Part shown: one piece after another, positions 1 through 9,252 of the stretch
Numbering within the stretch: position 1 is the stretch's first letter
How the letters are laid out: each line of letters starts with the position of its first letter
Origin: Aliiglaciecola sp. LCG003
GTDB lineage: Bacteria; Pseudomonadota; Gammaproteobacteria; Enterobacterales; Alteromonadaceae
DNA length: 64,000 bases
NCBI RefSeq assembly: GCF_030316135.1
Contig: NZ_CP128185.1
Span: 2,976,001 to 3,040,000 of the forward strand
Direction of reading: 5' to 3'
The notes under the pieces: model-generated
Seen by the model: only the letters and a program-made list of their open reading frames with translations
What the model was told of the DNA's origin: nothing
Databases searched by the model: none
Program-made: the position numbers and the translations under genes

Positions 1-429
1 CGCTAAAGAATCAATAAAACACGCCGCCAAACGCCCTAAACCACCATTGCCCAGGGCCATGTCAGGTTCTTCTTCCATAATATCGGTAAGACTTACCCCT
101 AACTCATTTAGCGCTTGATCCGTCACCTCAAACAGGCCTAAATTATGCAGATTATTCGACATCAGTCGGCCCATCAAAAACTCAGCAGAAAAGTAATGCA
201 CCGCGCGAGTGTCATTCAAGTAATGGGCTTTTTGCGTGCGACGTAAACGCTCTAGCACTTGCTCTTGGACTGCTGCACAAGCCGCTTTCCACCAGGCGTG
301 GTTGTTAGCTTTATTTTCGTCAGTTCCGAGGGTGCTATGCAAATGACGCACGATAGCGTCTTTGATGGTGTTTTTGTCTAATTTTTCAGGCGCATTATTC
401 GCCTTACTCTTTACAGCTGGTTTAGCCAT
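1..429 (-). CDS. glgP: Glycogen phosphorylase, N-terminal part (cut by window edge)
   Basis: The ATG is at 427-429 on the minus strand and the frame stays open to base 1, giving the first 143 residues. I translated this by hand. It contains AVHYFSAEFLMGRL and DMALGNGGLGRLAACFIDSL, both hallmark segments of the N-terminal half of glycogen/maltodextrin phosphorylases (GT35). The enzyme releases glucose-1-phosphate from glycogen or maltodextrin in the cytoplasm. The neighbouring pgm converts that product to glucose-6-phosphate, so the pair makes metabolic sense. The pyridoxal-phosphate lysine lies in the missing C-terminal part. A MalP-type maltodextrin phosphorylase is the main alternative. Confidence 0.9.
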   Translation of the reverse strand, partial: MAKPAVKSKANNAPEKLDKNTIKDAIVRHLHSTLGTDENKANNHAWWKAACAAVQEQVLERLRRTQKAHYLNDTRAVHYFSAEFLMGRLMSNNLHNLGLFEVTDQALNELGVSLTDIMEEEPDMALGNGGLGRLAACFIDSLA

Positions 430-467
430 GACTGGAATTCCTACTTAATGGTAATTAACCGAGTTAG

Positions 468-558
468 ATGCTGTAATAAAATTACAGCATTTACTAAAAC
501 CAATAGTTTTAGCAGGAAATTAAACGCTTTTCTGTTAAAAAAATGTTAAATAACAGAA
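468..558. repeat. Three inverted repeats in the pgm-glgP gap
   Basis: Three hairpin-forming inverted repeats follow each other: ATGCTGTAAT at 468-477 with its complement at 481-490 (10 bp, 3-nt loop); CTAAAAC at 494-500 with 506-512; TTCTGTTA at 530-537 with 551-558. None has a clean T-tract in the pgm-to-glgP direction, so they are not obvious terminators. They may be operators or elements of the glgP leader. No function can be assigned from sequence alone. Confidence 0.4.
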
Positions 559-624
559 TGAATTCGTATGCAAGTGGATTTTATCGCCTAACTTAACAGC
601 TTATTAACAATATAAACACCTTAT

Positions 625-2277
625 TTAAACATTTTGCGATTGAAACACACCATCCACTAGTGCTTGCGCCTCACTTAATAGATCATTGAGGTGGGCTTCG
701 CCGTTGAAGCTCTCCGCATATATTTTATACACATTTTCGGTTCCAGAAGGACGAGCCGCAAACCAGCCATTTTCGGTACTGACTTTTACGCCACCAATGG
801 CGGCATTATTACCCGGTGCATGAGTTTGTATATTGGTAATTTTTTCACCGGCCAATTGGGTGGAAGTGATAACTGATTTGTCCATTTTACTCAGTACTTG
901 CTTTTGTGGGTGGCTTGCTGCAACGTCAACACGACGATAAATAGGCGCGCCAAAGCGATCGGTCAATTCGGTATAATGCTGACCAGGATCTTTACCCGTA
1001 ACCGCCATAATTTCAGCGGCTAATAAGCATAATATAATTCCGTCTTTATCTGTGGCCCAAGGCTGCCCATTGTTGCGTAAGAAAATACCACCAGCACTTT
1101 CTTCGCCAGCAAAGCCAATCTCACTGTTGAGTAAACCTTGCACGAACCATTTAAAGCCAACAGGCATTTCTCTTAGTTCACGGCCCAAAGACTGGGCAAC
1201 TCGGTCAATCATGCTACTTGAAACTAAGGTTTTGCCAATCGCCAGTTTGTTGCTCCAGTTACTTCTATGTTGATACAAATAATTGATTGCAACAGCTAAA
1301 TAGTGATTTGGATTCATCAATCCGGCGTGCTTAGTCACAATTCCGTGTCGATCAAAATCGGGATCGTTGCCAAATGCCACATCAAAGTTATCTTTGAGAT
1401 CGATCAATCCCGCCATCGCGTATGGCGAAGAACAATCCATACGTATTTTACCGTCTTTGTCACGGCGCATGAAACCAAACTGCTGATCAACTCTTTTGTT
1501 AACAACTGAAATATTTAAATTATAGCGATCCGCTATTTTATCCCAGTAGCCCAAGCCCGCACCACCAAGGGGATCGGTTCCTAGACGTAAATTGGCCGTT
1601 GCGATAGCTTGCATATCAATGACTTGGTCTAACTCTGCAATATATTGTTCCGCCAGGTCGACTTCTTTGACTAGGTCAGATTTCATTGCATGGTCAAAGT
1701 CAATCCGTTTAACGCCACGATTTCCGTCTGCAATCAGCTGATTTGCTCGGATCTGAATCCAGCCTGTTGCATCACTATCGGCTGGACCACCATGGGTAGG
1801 GTTGTACTTAAAACCGCCATCTTCCGGAGGATTATGTGAAGGAGTGATCACCACGCCATCGGCTAAACCACTGGTTTTGTCGCGATTAAAATTTAATATG
1901 GCATGTGAAATAACTGGCGTGGGTGTATAGCCTCGTTGCTGCTGGACAAACAATGGAATCTTATTCGCAGCCAACACTTCTACACTAGTCACAAAGGCCG
2001 GTTCAGATAATGCGTGAGTATCCATGCCAATAAACATCGGCCCAGTTGTACCTTGTTGCTGCCTATACTCGGCTAAGGCCTGACAAATGGCAGCAATGTG
2101 AATATCCGTAAAGGTGCTTAAGAACGCACTTCCTCGATGCCCAGAGGTACCAAATGCGACAGCTTGAGTAGCATCATCAACATCCGGCTTATTGGTATAG
2201 TAATCACTGACTAATCGAGCAACATTAACAAGTTGTTCTGGAGCGGCTGGTTGCCCAGCTTGAGGATGAACGGCCAT
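625..2277 (-). CDS. pgm: Phosphoglucomutase (alpha-D-glucose phosphate-specific)
   Basis: This cytoplasmic enzyme interconverts glucose-1-phosphate and glucose-6-phosphate, linking glycogen and UDP-glucose metabolism to glycolysis. The 550-residue length matches the family (E. coli 546). The catalytic phosphoserine loop is visible as [15 protein letters not shown] (about residue 145), the metal-binding loop as DPDFDRHG (about 306), the sugar-binding loop as GEESAGG (about 393), and the phosphate-binding loop as [16 protein letters not shown] near the C-terminus. It lies 26 bp downstream of seqA on the same strand, the same seqA-pgm order as in E. coli, so the two are probably co-transcribed. 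Confidence 0.97.
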   Translation of the reverse strand: MAVHPQAGQPAAPEQLVNVARLVSDYYTNKPDVDDATQAVAFGTSGHRGSAFLSTFTDIHIAAICQALAEYRQQQGTTGPMFIGMDTHALSEPAFVTSVEVLAANKIPLFVQQQRGYTPTPVISHAILNFNRDKTSGLADGVVITPSHNPPEDGGFKYNPTHGGPADSDATGWIQIRANQLIADGNRGVKRIDFDHAMKSDLVKEVDLAEQYIAELDQVIDMQAIATANLRLGTDPLGGAGLGYWDKIADRYNLNISVVNKRVDQQFGFMRRDKDGKIRMDCSSPYAMAGLIDLKDNFDVAFGNDPDFDRHGIVTKHAGLMNPNHYLAVAINYLYQHRSNWSNKLAIGKTLVSSSMIDRVAQSLGRELREMPVGFKWFVQGLLNSEIGFAGEESAGGIFLRNNGQPWATDKDGIILCLLAAEIMAVTGKDPGQHYTELTDRFGAPIYRRVDVAASHPQKQVLSKMDKSVITSTQLAGEKITNIQTHAPGNNAAIGGVKVSTENGWFAARPSGTENVYKIYAESFNGEAHLNDLLSEAQALVDGVFQSQNV

Positions 2278-2303
2278 TTTATTCCTTGGGGTGTGGCGGA
2301 TAC

Positions 2304-2897
2304 TTATTCTGCGTCAAACATTTTGACTAAACGATCCATTGAAGATTTAGAGTACCCTAATGCGTCAGCGGCATTCAATAGCATAGTGCGTTTTTTAGCC
2401 GTGTTGTTATTAGTCACTACCCAAAATTCAGAATCTGGTATCTGTTTTGGATTGGTACTGCTGCCTGATTGCAATAATTCATCTTTGCTCTGGGCAAAAT
2501 ATAAACGTCCCTTGCCTTTAATGTTCAATACCGCATCAAAGTGTATAGGATGAGCATGATGTAACGCAGATAGCATCAACAAAAAGCGTTCAACTTTACT
2601 CATCGCTTGCTTAAATTTGTCCGCGCTAAGTAAGTTAAATAAATCAGCGGCATCTACCACTCCATCAACTGGCTTATGAGCCGATTGTTGAGATTGATTC
2701 TTAGCTTTGTTTATTTCTCTCACTGCTTTGGTGACTTGCTTAGGCTTAGTCACGTCTACGCGAGGATCTTCGCCGGCAACTAACCCGAGTTCATCAATCA
2801 GTATTCGGCGCAAAATATCAGATGCACTTTCACCGATATGCTTAGTTTGAGAGGCGATAAAAGCATAGAGTTCTTCGTCAATAGTAATGGTCTTCAT
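2304..2897 (-). CDS. seqA: Negative regulator of replication initiation SeqA
   Basis: SeqA binds hemimethylated GATC sites, sequesters oriC after firing and organises newly replicated DNA. The N-terminal multimerisation helix pair is visible ([14 protein letters not shown], then [10 protein letters not shown]). The C-terminal DNA-binding domain contains [11 protein letters not shown] and ends [14 protein letters not shown], both typical of SeqA. The linker (residues about 55-85) is longer and more charged than in E. coli, which explains 197 residues against 181. SeqA implies a Dam methylase elsewhere in the genome. It precedes pgm in a likely operon. Confidence 0.95.
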   Translation of the reverse strand: MKTITIDEELYAFIASQTKHIGESASDILRRILIDELGLVAGEDPRVDVTKPKQVTKAVREINKAKNQSQQSAHKPVDGVVDAADLFNLLSADKFKQAMSKVERFLLMLSALHHAHPIHFDAVLNIKGKGRLYFAQSKDELLQSGSSTNPKQIPDSEFWVVTNNNTAKKRTMLLNAADALGYSKSSMDRLVKMFDAE

Positions 2898-3252
2898 AAT
2901 TCCACAAAATAACTACAGGGGGGATGGTCGCTATTATAAGACGATAGGATAGTATTTTTCAGCAAAAAATTGTGATGATTTTCACATTGAGCAAAATTTT
3001 GATCCTCTATTATTCGCAATTCTATACCAATGTATCGCAGACAAAGATTACAGATAATCCACTATAGGCTAATATTACTGAGCAAATTCCTAAAAACATC
3101 TAACCTACCTTGGATAGTAACCCAACCGGTAGAAAAAACCTTTTTTTGGGGAAATTTGGCATGGGTGAGTTTATTCCCGTTGATGGAATCTAAACTATTG
3201 TTATCAGTTTACTTAGCTATATTCACTAGACCATAAGGAAGCCTAACTAGAA
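2898..3252. other. Intergenic region between seqA and the MoxR operon
   Basis: This 355-bp gap separates divergent operons. It holds the seqA promoter candidate near 2933-2962 and presumably a promoter for the MoxR operon. A 68-codon frame at 3030-3236 has no ribosome site of note and resembles no protein I know, so I treat it as non-coding. A ribosome-binding stretch (AAGGAAG) at about 3236-3242 lies just before the MoxR gene. Confidence 0.5.
2933..2962 (-). promoter_or_regulatory. Candidate sigma-70 promoter for seqA-pgm
   Basis: On the minus strand a perfect -10 (TATAAT, 2933-2938) lies 18 bp from a -35-like CTGAAA (2957-2962). Transcription would start about 30 bases before the seqA ATG. 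The -10 is convincing; the -35 is a partial match. Confidence 0.45.
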
Positions 3253-4170
3253 ATGCAGCAAACTATTAGCCATGCAATTGAACAAATTTCGAAACATGTG
3301 ATAGGTAAACGCCGGCAAATCAAATTAGCTCTAACCTGTCTGTTGGCGAACGGCCATTTATTGATTGAGGACTTACCCGGCATGGGTAAAACCACCTTAT
3401 CCCATGCCTTGGCAAAGGTGCTTGGTTTAGATTTTTCGCGGATCCAGTTCACCTCAGATCTGTTACCTGCCGACATGTTAGGCCTGAATATTTTTGACAG
3501 TGCCAAACAAGCTTTTCAGTTTCATCCAGGTCCGATTTTTAGCCAAATTGTATTAGCGGATGAAATTAACCGTGCCAGCCCCAAAACACAAAGCGCCCTT
3601 CTCGAAGCGATGGAAGAGAAACAGGTGAGTTTAGATGGTGAAACCCGACCTTTGCCAAGCCCATTTTTCGTCATAGGTACACAAAATCCGGCGCATCAGT
3701 CTGGTACCTACCCCTTACCCGAATCACAGTTAGACCGTTTTTTAATGCGCATCCAACTTGGTTACCCCGATTGGCAAGCTGAAAAACAAATGCTCTTAGA
3801 GCAAGACTCTAGCGGCTCGGAAGAATTAAGTAGTGTGATGACCTGTCAGCAATTTATTGCTTTGCAAAAAGCGGCAAATGAAGTGCACTGCTCTGATGCT
3901 ATTTTGGACTATGTCCTAAAATTAGTTACCTATAGCAGAGAAATAGAAGGATTCCCTAACCCTTTATCACCCCGAGCGAGCAAAGCTTTAGTTGCAGCGG
4001 CGAAGGCGTGGGCCTATATCGAAGGTCGGGATTATCTGATCCCTGAAGATATTCAAGCCGTTTTACCCTCAGTTGCAGAGCATCGCATGCGAGCGGCCAT
4101 CGCGGATTTCTCGGGACAAGACGCCTTGAGTGATAAACTGCTAAAAGCCATTGACCCTTTGGCGGCTTAA
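3253..4170 (+). CDS. MoxR family AAA+ ATPase
   Basis: A 305-residue AAA+ ATPase of the MoxR group, thought to act as a chaperone for assembly or activation of partner proteins, often ones with von Willebrand or DUF58 domains. Walker A is DLPGMGKTTLSHAL (about residues 38-51) and Walker B is VLADEINRASPKTQ (about 103-116), followed by the typical SALLEAMEE segment and the sensor GTQNPAHQSGTYPLPE. The next gene starts 4 bp after its stop and encodes a DUF58 protein, and a transglutaminase gene follows. This three-gene set is a standard gammaproteobacterial operon whose exact target is not known. Confidence 0.92.
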   Translation: MQQTISHAIEQISKHVIGKRRQIKLALTCLLANGHLLIEDLPGMGKTTLSHALAKVLGLDFSRIQFTSDLLPADMLGLNIFDSAKQAFQFHPGPIFSQIVLADEINRASPKTQSALLEAMEEKQVSLDGETRPLPSPFFVIGTQNPAHQSGTYPLPESQLDRFLMRIQLGYPDWQAEKQMLLEQDSSGSEELSSVMTCQQFIALQKAANEVHCSDAILDYVLKLVTYSREIEGFPNPLSPRASKALVAAAKAWAYIEGRDYLIPEDIQAVLPSVAEHRMRAAIADFSGQDALSDKLLKAIDPLAA

Positions 4171-4173
4171 CCC

Positions 4174-5142
4174 ATGCTGAGATGGCATAATAGACTGTCA
4201 AAATGGTTGGACAAGCGCATACCTAGAGCACGTCGCGTCAAACTAAATAGACACAATATCTTTATTTTTCCCTCTCGCTTTGGCGGACTTTACCTATTAT
4301 TGTGTCTAGGCTTATTTTTTTTAGGTACCAACTATCAAAATAACTTAATGATTATATTATGTTATTTTTTACTTTCTTTGTTCCTATTGAGCTTGTTTGC
4401 AGGGTATTTTAATTTTGCAAAGTTAGATGTTCAACTGGGAAAGGTACAAAATGGTTTCGTCGACGATAATATTCAGTTGCCTATATGGTTCAACCACGGT
4501 GAACAGTCCAGCCATGGCAAATTGCAATTAAGCTTTTTACGTCAGCCAGCACAAGTCAATATGGATTTAGATGATTTTTCGAATCCTATTTACCAAGCAC
4601 TCCACTGTGAACAGCGGGGCAAAATAACCCTACCACGGATTACCATTAATAGTTTTTATCCCCTCGGATTATTTCGTTGCTGGACCCACCTTGCCTTCGA
4701 ATCTGATTTAATCGTGTACCCCAAACCTAAAGTTTGCCGAGTGTCGACGGTCAATCAAATGTCTGAACAACAATTTAGCGATGAGCAATTAAGCGCCAGG
4801 GGCCATGACGATTTTGACTGCTTAGCGGTTTATAAGCTAGGAGAGCCTCTACACCACGTAGCCTGGAAGCAAGTCGCCAAAGGCAGGGGAATGATTTCAA
4901 AAAAATTTAGCCAACAAAATGGCTCTATAAGTTGGTTGACTTTACCTGCTTTGCCCTCAGACGAACTTGAAAATGCCCTTAGCCAATTATGCTTTCAAGT
5001 GCTAGAACTGACACGTCAGAATCAGCCCTTTGGACTCAAATTGGAGAGTCAAATCATTGCACCAGATTCAGGATTGGCCCATCAACACCTTTGCCTTGCT
5101 GCACTGGCGATGTTTAAGCCGCGACTGGCAGAGCTAAAATAA
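4174..5142 (+). CDS. DUF58 domain-containing membrane protein
   Basis: A 322-residue protein with two adjacent hydrophobic segments near residues 36-82 (FGGLYLLLCLGLFFLGTNY, then the MIILCYFLLSLFLL stretch), followed by a soluble part. The motif DDFDCLAVYKLGEPLHHVAWK corresponds to the DUF58 signature, a von Willebrand-like fold. It lies between the MoxR ATPase and the transglutaminase membrane protein, with gaps of 3 and 1 bp. The three products probably act together at the inner membrane. DUF58 proteins have no proven biochemical activity that I can name here. Confidence 0.88.
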   Translation: MLRWHNRLSKWLDKRIPRARRVKLNRHNIFIFPSRFGGLYLLLCLGLFFLGTNYQNNLMIILCYFLLSLFLLSLFAGYFNFAKLDVQLGKVQNGFVDDNIQLPIWFNHGEQSSHGKLQLSFLRQPAQVNMDLDDFSNPIYQALHCEQRGKITLPRITINSFYPLGLFRCWTHLAFESDLIVYPKPKVCRVSTVNQMSEQQFSDEQLSARGHDDFDCLAVYKLGEPLHHVAWKQVAKGRGMISKKFSQQNGSISWLTLPALPSDELENALSQLCFQVLELTRQNQPFGLKLESQIIAPDSGLAHQHLCLAALAMFKPRLAELK

Positions 5143-5143
5143 T

Positions 5144-7174
5144 ATGAGCCAGAGCCTCAACAATGTAGCTCATCTATTAATTACTGTGGTGTTTATCGCC
5201 GTGAGTTTCAGTCTAGCCGAGCCGGTAATGGGTTGGATCTTTGTTTTGGTGATATGTGCAGGTGTAATGCGCTTGGCTTTGTTTCTTGGCCTACACAAAC
5301 ATTCCCCATCTGTACGAACCTTAAACCTGTTAGCCCTGCTAAGTGGCATTGTACTAGCTTACTTCAGTTTTCAGCTCGGTATTTTGCTTGCCATGCTCAA
5401 TTTGTTGGTCATGGCATGTGCGCTCAAACTCATGCTGTTAAAAACTGACAAAGACTATTACCAATTGGTTACTACCTGCGGATTTTTACTCGGCTGTGGC
5501 TTCATTTTTCAACAAGGCATTGGCTTTAGCTTATTATATCTGGCACTAACCTTGTTATTATTGCTATCGCTAGCATCCAACATTAGCCCAGCATTATCCT
5601 TCAAACATACAGTCAAGCGGGTGTCTATTTTAGTTGCACAATCTGTGCCTCTCACCTTGTTGATGTTTTTAGTCCTTCCCCAATTGCAACCCTTATGGCA
5701 AATGCCTTCCTCCAAGCAACATAAAACGGGCTTAGCGGAGAAGGTTACGCCGGGCGATATCGCTAAGTTATCGCAAAGTGCCGAGCTTGCCTTTCGTGTC
5801 GAATTCGATGGCGCTGTACCCGCTATACAGCAACGATATTGGCGTGCTATTGTGATGGAGTATTTTGACGGCAAAAGTTGGCAAGTTTCACCAGATAGAA
5901 GAGCAGTAAGCCGTCAATATCGAGCTTATAATCGTGAATTTAAACCACAACTGGAAGGCCAATATTTTAGTTATCAAATTATTGCTGAACCCACACACCA
6001 AAGGTGGCTATATGGGTTGGATATCGCTCAACCCGATGGACTCAGCAGTGACCGGAAAATTTGGCAAGGGCAAGACTACCAACTTGTCAGTGAAACGCCC
6101 TTGGTCAGCAGTTATCAGTACCGATTGCGGTCCTACCCTCAGGCCCCCCTAAACCAAACAATATTTAGCCTAGATAAACGTATTAACCTGCAATTGCCTG
6201 AACAGGGCAATCCCCGAACTCAACTTTGGGTCAGCGATTTGCGTAGACAATACCCTCTAGATGCAGATTTCATTCAAGCGGTGCAGCACTTTTTTGCCAC
6301 ACAGCCCTTTGAGTACACATTGCAGCCACCACTGATGCAAAATAGCCCTGTAGATACTTTTCTATTTGATAAGCAGCAGGGGTTTTGTTCCCATTATGCC
6401 AGTGCAATGGCCTATATTTTGCGACTCGGTGGGATCCCGGCCCGCATGGTAACAGGCTACCAAGGTGGTGAGATGCGCCAGAGTAATTTTCTGAGTGTAT
6501 ATCAATATGACGCCCATGCTTGGGTAGAGGCTTGGCACAGTGATCTTGGCTGGCTGAGATACGACCCCACCGCGATCATAGCGCCAAATAGGATCAATTT
6601 TGGACTGCGCGCCGCGGTGGAAAATGCCAATGAACTCATCGACTCAGCGTTTTCACTAAATCGATTTAACACTATTGGTTGGCTCAAAGAGTTAGGATTA
6701 CTGTTGGGAGACATTGATTTTTTATGGAGCAAATGGGTATTGGGCTTTGACCAAAATAAACAACAAGACCTAATAAAATCCATTATTGGAGATTTAACAC
6801 CGAAAAAATTAGCTTTATTCGGTCTTGGTGTGGTGGCGATTATCGCACTACTATTAGTATTGTTTTTTCTGCCCAAGTGGCGACACCCCAAAGCAGATGA
6901 GGCAATGCGCTATTATCAGCACGCTTTGACGTTGCTTGGAAACCACCATATGCATCGATTAGAAAGTGACGGCCCTAACGCTTTTGCTAAGCAAGTTGAA
7001 GCACAAGCGCCTAGAGATGTCAGTCGAGCGTTCAACAAGATCACTGACCTAATCATTCAACATCGTTATCAACCATCAACAGACAAAGGCAGGCGAGTTG
7101 CTGTGCTGCGGCTCAAACAACACTGGATTGACCTTAAAAAAGCCCTGAAACAACATAGCAAAAACAGTCGATAA
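5144..7174 (+). CDS. TgpA-type transglutaminase-like membrane protein (DUF3488)
   Basis: A 676-residue inner-membrane protein. The N-terminal 190 residues contain about six hydrophobic segments (DUF3488). A large periplasmic region carries a transglutaminase-like domain with the Cys (GFCSHYASAMAY, about residue 415), His (YDAHAWVEAWH, about 456) and Asp (LRYDPTA, about 472) triad. A last membrane helix at about 560-580 is followed by a cytoplasmic DUF4129-like tail. The Pseudomonas relative TgpA is described as essential and linked to the cell envelope; the substrate is unknown. It is the last gene of the MoxR-DUF58-transglutaminase operon. Confidence 0.92.
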   Translation: MSQSLNNVAHLLITVVFIAVSFSLAEPVMGWIFVLVICAGVMRLALFLGLHKHSPSVRTLNLLALLSGIVLAYFSFQLGILLAMLNLLVMACALKLMLLKTDKDYYQLVTTCGFLLGCGFIFQQGIGFSLLYLALTLLLLLSLASNISPALSFKHTVKRVSILVAQSVPLTLLMFLVLPQLQPLWQMPSSKQHKTGLAEKVTPGDIAKLSQSAELAFRVEFDGAVPAIQQRYWRAIVMEYFDGKSWQVSPDRRAVSRQYRAYNREFKPQLEGQYFSYQIIAEPTHQRWLYGLDIAQPDGLSSDRKIWQGQDYQLVSETPLVSSYQYRLRSYPQAPLNQTIFSLDKRINLQLPEQGNPRTQLWVSDLRRQYPLDADFIQAVQHFFATQPFEYTLQPPLMQNSPVDTFLFDKQQGFCSHYASAMAYILRLGGIPARMVTGYQGGEMRQSNFLSVYQYDAHAWVEAWHSDLGWLRYDPTAIIAPNRINFGLRAAVENANELIDSAFSLNRFNTIGWLKELGLLLGDIDFLWSKWVLGFDQNKQQDLIKSIIGDLTPKKLALFGLGVVAIIALLLVLFFLPKWRHPKADEAMRYYQHALTLLGNHHMHRLESDGPNAFAKQVEAQAPRDVSRAFNKITDLIIQHRYQPSTDKGRRVAVLRLKQHWIDLKKALKQHSKNSR

Positions 7175-7206
7175 CCCAAGATCAATCACTGTAGTTCTAC
7201 ACGTGT

Positions 7207-8277
7207 TTATACTAGACGCAGATGCACTGTGACCTCTTCCCTATCATGATAAAGGTGTTTGGCCTGCCAACTAAAGTTACATTGGTGTTTATCCATGAGC
7301 TCTGTGACGATACTTTCCGCCTGTTTAACCGACTCGTATCGCTGTTTCATCGGTAACTTGAGGTTGAACATGGCCTCTTTGCACCAGCCCTTGATCAACC
7401 AATTAGCCATTAATTTAGCCACTTTCTGCGGTTGCTCAATCATGTCGCACACCAACCAATATACATTTTTCTTACGGGGTTCGAACTTAAATCCATCCTC
7501 GGCGAAGTACTTTACCTGGCCCGTTTCCATTAATGCTTCATCCATAGCGCCATTATCGACTGCTTGCACAAACATGCCACGCTGCACCAATTGGTAGGTC
7601 CAACCTCCCGGACAAGCGCCCAGATCAACGGCCTGCATGCCTAGGGCTAAACGTGAATCCTGTGCATTTGCCGGAATAAATAATTGGAATGCTTCATCAA
7701 GCTTCAAGGTTGAGCGACTAGGCGCAGCATTGGGAAATTTAAGACGCAAAATACCTAATGGATAAGGGCTGCTATTATTACTATAGGAATAGCCTACATA
7801 AACACTATCACCATTAGTAAAAAAAGCATGCAAACAGGGTTTTTGCTTATTTTCTTTGGCACTCAACTTGCCTTTCTTGCGCAACGATTGTCGTAAGGGA
7901 ACCGTTAATTTACGACACAACTTAGATAATTCTCGCCCATCAGTCGTATCGGCATATTCGACTCTAAGGTCGCCGCACATTGGGAAATCTTCAGCTGCCA
8001 ACAATATGGGACCAATCCTGTCTGTGGTATTCAAATCGACAATTTGCTCAGCACAAACAAACATTTGCCGAGCAAATATTAGAGACTGAAAAGACAATTT
8101 GCGCACTAACAGTTCAGCCTGTTCGGCTTGATGACATTGAAAGGTGATAAAACCAGAAGACTTAGTAAAGGTTGGGTAACCATAAATATCAAGCTCGGAA
8201 GCCCGCTCTAACACTTCAGTTGCCATGTCAGATTCAAATCCGGCACGACAATAAAACAAAACACGATTAGTTTTCAT
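7207..8277 (-). CDS. rlmM: 23S rRNA 2'-O-ribose C2498 methyltransferase
   Basis: RlmM methylates the ribose of C2498 in 23S rRNA using S-adenosylmethionine. The N-terminal THUMP-like part is followed by the Rossmann SAM site DLGACPGGWTYQLVQRG, then VYWLVCDMIEQP and the GWCKEAMFNLKLPMKQR segment carrying catalytic lysines. I chose the start at 8277 (MKTNRVLFYCRAGFESD) because it matches the family N-terminus. The frame opens 14 codons earlier, but that extension lies inside the upstream gene. With this start the gene overlaps the DUF423 stop by 11 bp, suggesting translational coupling. The order gcvA, ygdD, rlmM is as in E. coli. Confidence 0.94.
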   Translation of the reverse strand: MKTNRVLFYCRAGFESDMATEVLERASELDIYGYPTFTKSSGFITFQCHQAEQAELLVRKLSFQSLIFARQMFVCAEQIVDLNTTDRIGPILLAAEDFPMCGDLRVEYADTTDGRELSKLCRKLTVPLRQSLRKKGKLSAKENKQKPCLHAFFTNGDSVYVGYSYSNNSSPYPLGILRLKFPNAAPSRSTLKLDEAFQLFIPANAQDSRLALGMQAVDLGACPGGWTYQLVQRGMFVQAVDNGAMDEALMETGQVKYFAEDGFKFEPRKKNVYWLVCDMIEQPQKVAKLMANWLIKGWCKEAMFNLKLPMKQRYESVKQAESIVTELMDKHQCNFSWQAKHLYHDREEVTVHLRLV

Positions 8278-8638
8278 ATTCATACGCTGCAACAAGTAGA
8301 CATATCCAACCGGCGACAAAAAATAATCCGCCTAATGGTGTAATGGGCCCGACCCAGCTAATGTCCGTTAGAGCTAAGACATATAAACTACCGCTGAACA
8401 GAACAATACCCGCGGCGAGGGAGCGAGCGCCCCACAATAACCAGACATTTTTCCATTGGTGGTAAAATACCGCCATAACCAAAACCCCAATACTGTGGAT
8501 CATTTGATATTGAACTGCCGTTTTAAAATATCCCAACGACTCTGGTCCAATTTGGGCTTTCAATGCATGGGCGGCAAACGCCCCCAACAGCACTGATAAG
8601 CAGGCACTTATGGCTGAAAAAGCTAATAGAAATTTCAT
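8267..8638 (-). CDS. DUF423 inner-membrane protein (YgdD-like)
   Basis: A 123-residue, very hydrophobic protein with four predicted membrane segments. The family signature is visible at the start (LLGAFAAHALKAQIGPE) and later FSGSLYVLAL and ITPLGGLFFVAGW. Its E. coli relative YgdD sits in the same gcvA-ygdD-rlmM order. The function is unknown. Its ATG overlaps the stop of the upstream hydrolase by 4 bp, and its own end overlaps rlmM, so this is a tightly coupled operon. Confidence 0.9.
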   Translation of the reverse strand: MKFLLAFSAISACLSVLLGAFAAHALKAQIGPESLGYFKTAVQYQMIHSIGVLVMAVFYHQWKNVWLLWGARSLAAGIVLFSGSLYVLALTDISWVGPITPLGGLFFVAGWICLLVAAYEYEN

Positions 8639-9252
8639 ATTAATTTGTCCATAAATTCAGCTATTAAAGCTGCGCTCGATTGAAGGTGCTCAGCTTGGGT
8701 AAAGCCGCTGGATTTTAAAGGCACAAAACTGTGATCACCGGCTGGCAAAAATTTAACATTTATCGATTGAGGAAGCGAATAACCCGCCACTCGTTCTCGG
8801 CTACCAAAGGTATCTCTTTCCCCCTGTACTATCAATATAGGTTTAGTGGCTGTCAACAAATGCGCAGTCCTATGCTTTTCAGGCTTTCCAGGAGGGTGAA
8901 AAGGATAACCAAGGCAAACGATACCCCGCACCCTGTCATCTTTCTCAAGCATGCTGGCGACTCTTCCCCCCATGGATTTTCCACCGATAAAAAGAGGTAA
9001 ATTTTTGTCAACGTCAGCGATAACCTGCGTATAAGACTCCAATAGTGTCGGCATTCTGTCCGGTGGACGTCGCTTACCGGTCTCTTTAGCTTTGAGCATA
9101 TACGGAAAATTAAAGCGTAGCACTTTCACTCCCCTTTCACATAGCAGCTTAGCCATAACCATCATAAAGTCACTATCTTTGTCGGCACCCGCACCGTGCG
9201 CCAGGATAAATAAGGCTTTAGGCTTGTCTGGACTATCAACGGAAATATTCAT
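8635..9252 (-). CDS. Alpha/beta hydrolase of the KANL3/Tex30 (COG3571-like) family
   Basis: A 205-residue cytoplasmic alpha/beta hydrolase. The N-terminal FILAHGAGADKDSDFM carries the HGAGA oxyanion-type loop. The nucleophile elbow is GGKSMGGRVAS (about residues 92-102, Ser in GKSMGG). The acid and His lie in ILIVQGERDTFG and PAGDHSFVP. The substrate is unknown. It lies between the GcvA-type regulator (17-bp overlap) and the DUF423 gene (4-bp overlap), a place where E. coli has no gene, so it is an insertion into an otherwise conserved block. Confidence 0.85.
   Translation of the reverse strand: MNISVDSPDKPKALFILAHGAGADKDSDFMMVMAKLLCERGVKVLRFNFPYMLKAKETGKRRPPDRMPTLLESYTQVIADVDKNLPLFIGGKSMGGRVASMLEKDDRVRGIVCLGYPFHPPGKPEKHRTAHLLTATKPILIVQGERDTFGSRERVAGYSLPQSINVKFLPAGDHSFVPLKSSGFTQAEHLQSSAALIAEFMDKLI

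Noticed and set aside
3030-3236. 68-codon plus-strand frame before the MoxR gene
   Set aside because: No ribosome site, no recognisable sequence, and AT-rich content typical of the surrounding intergenic DNA.
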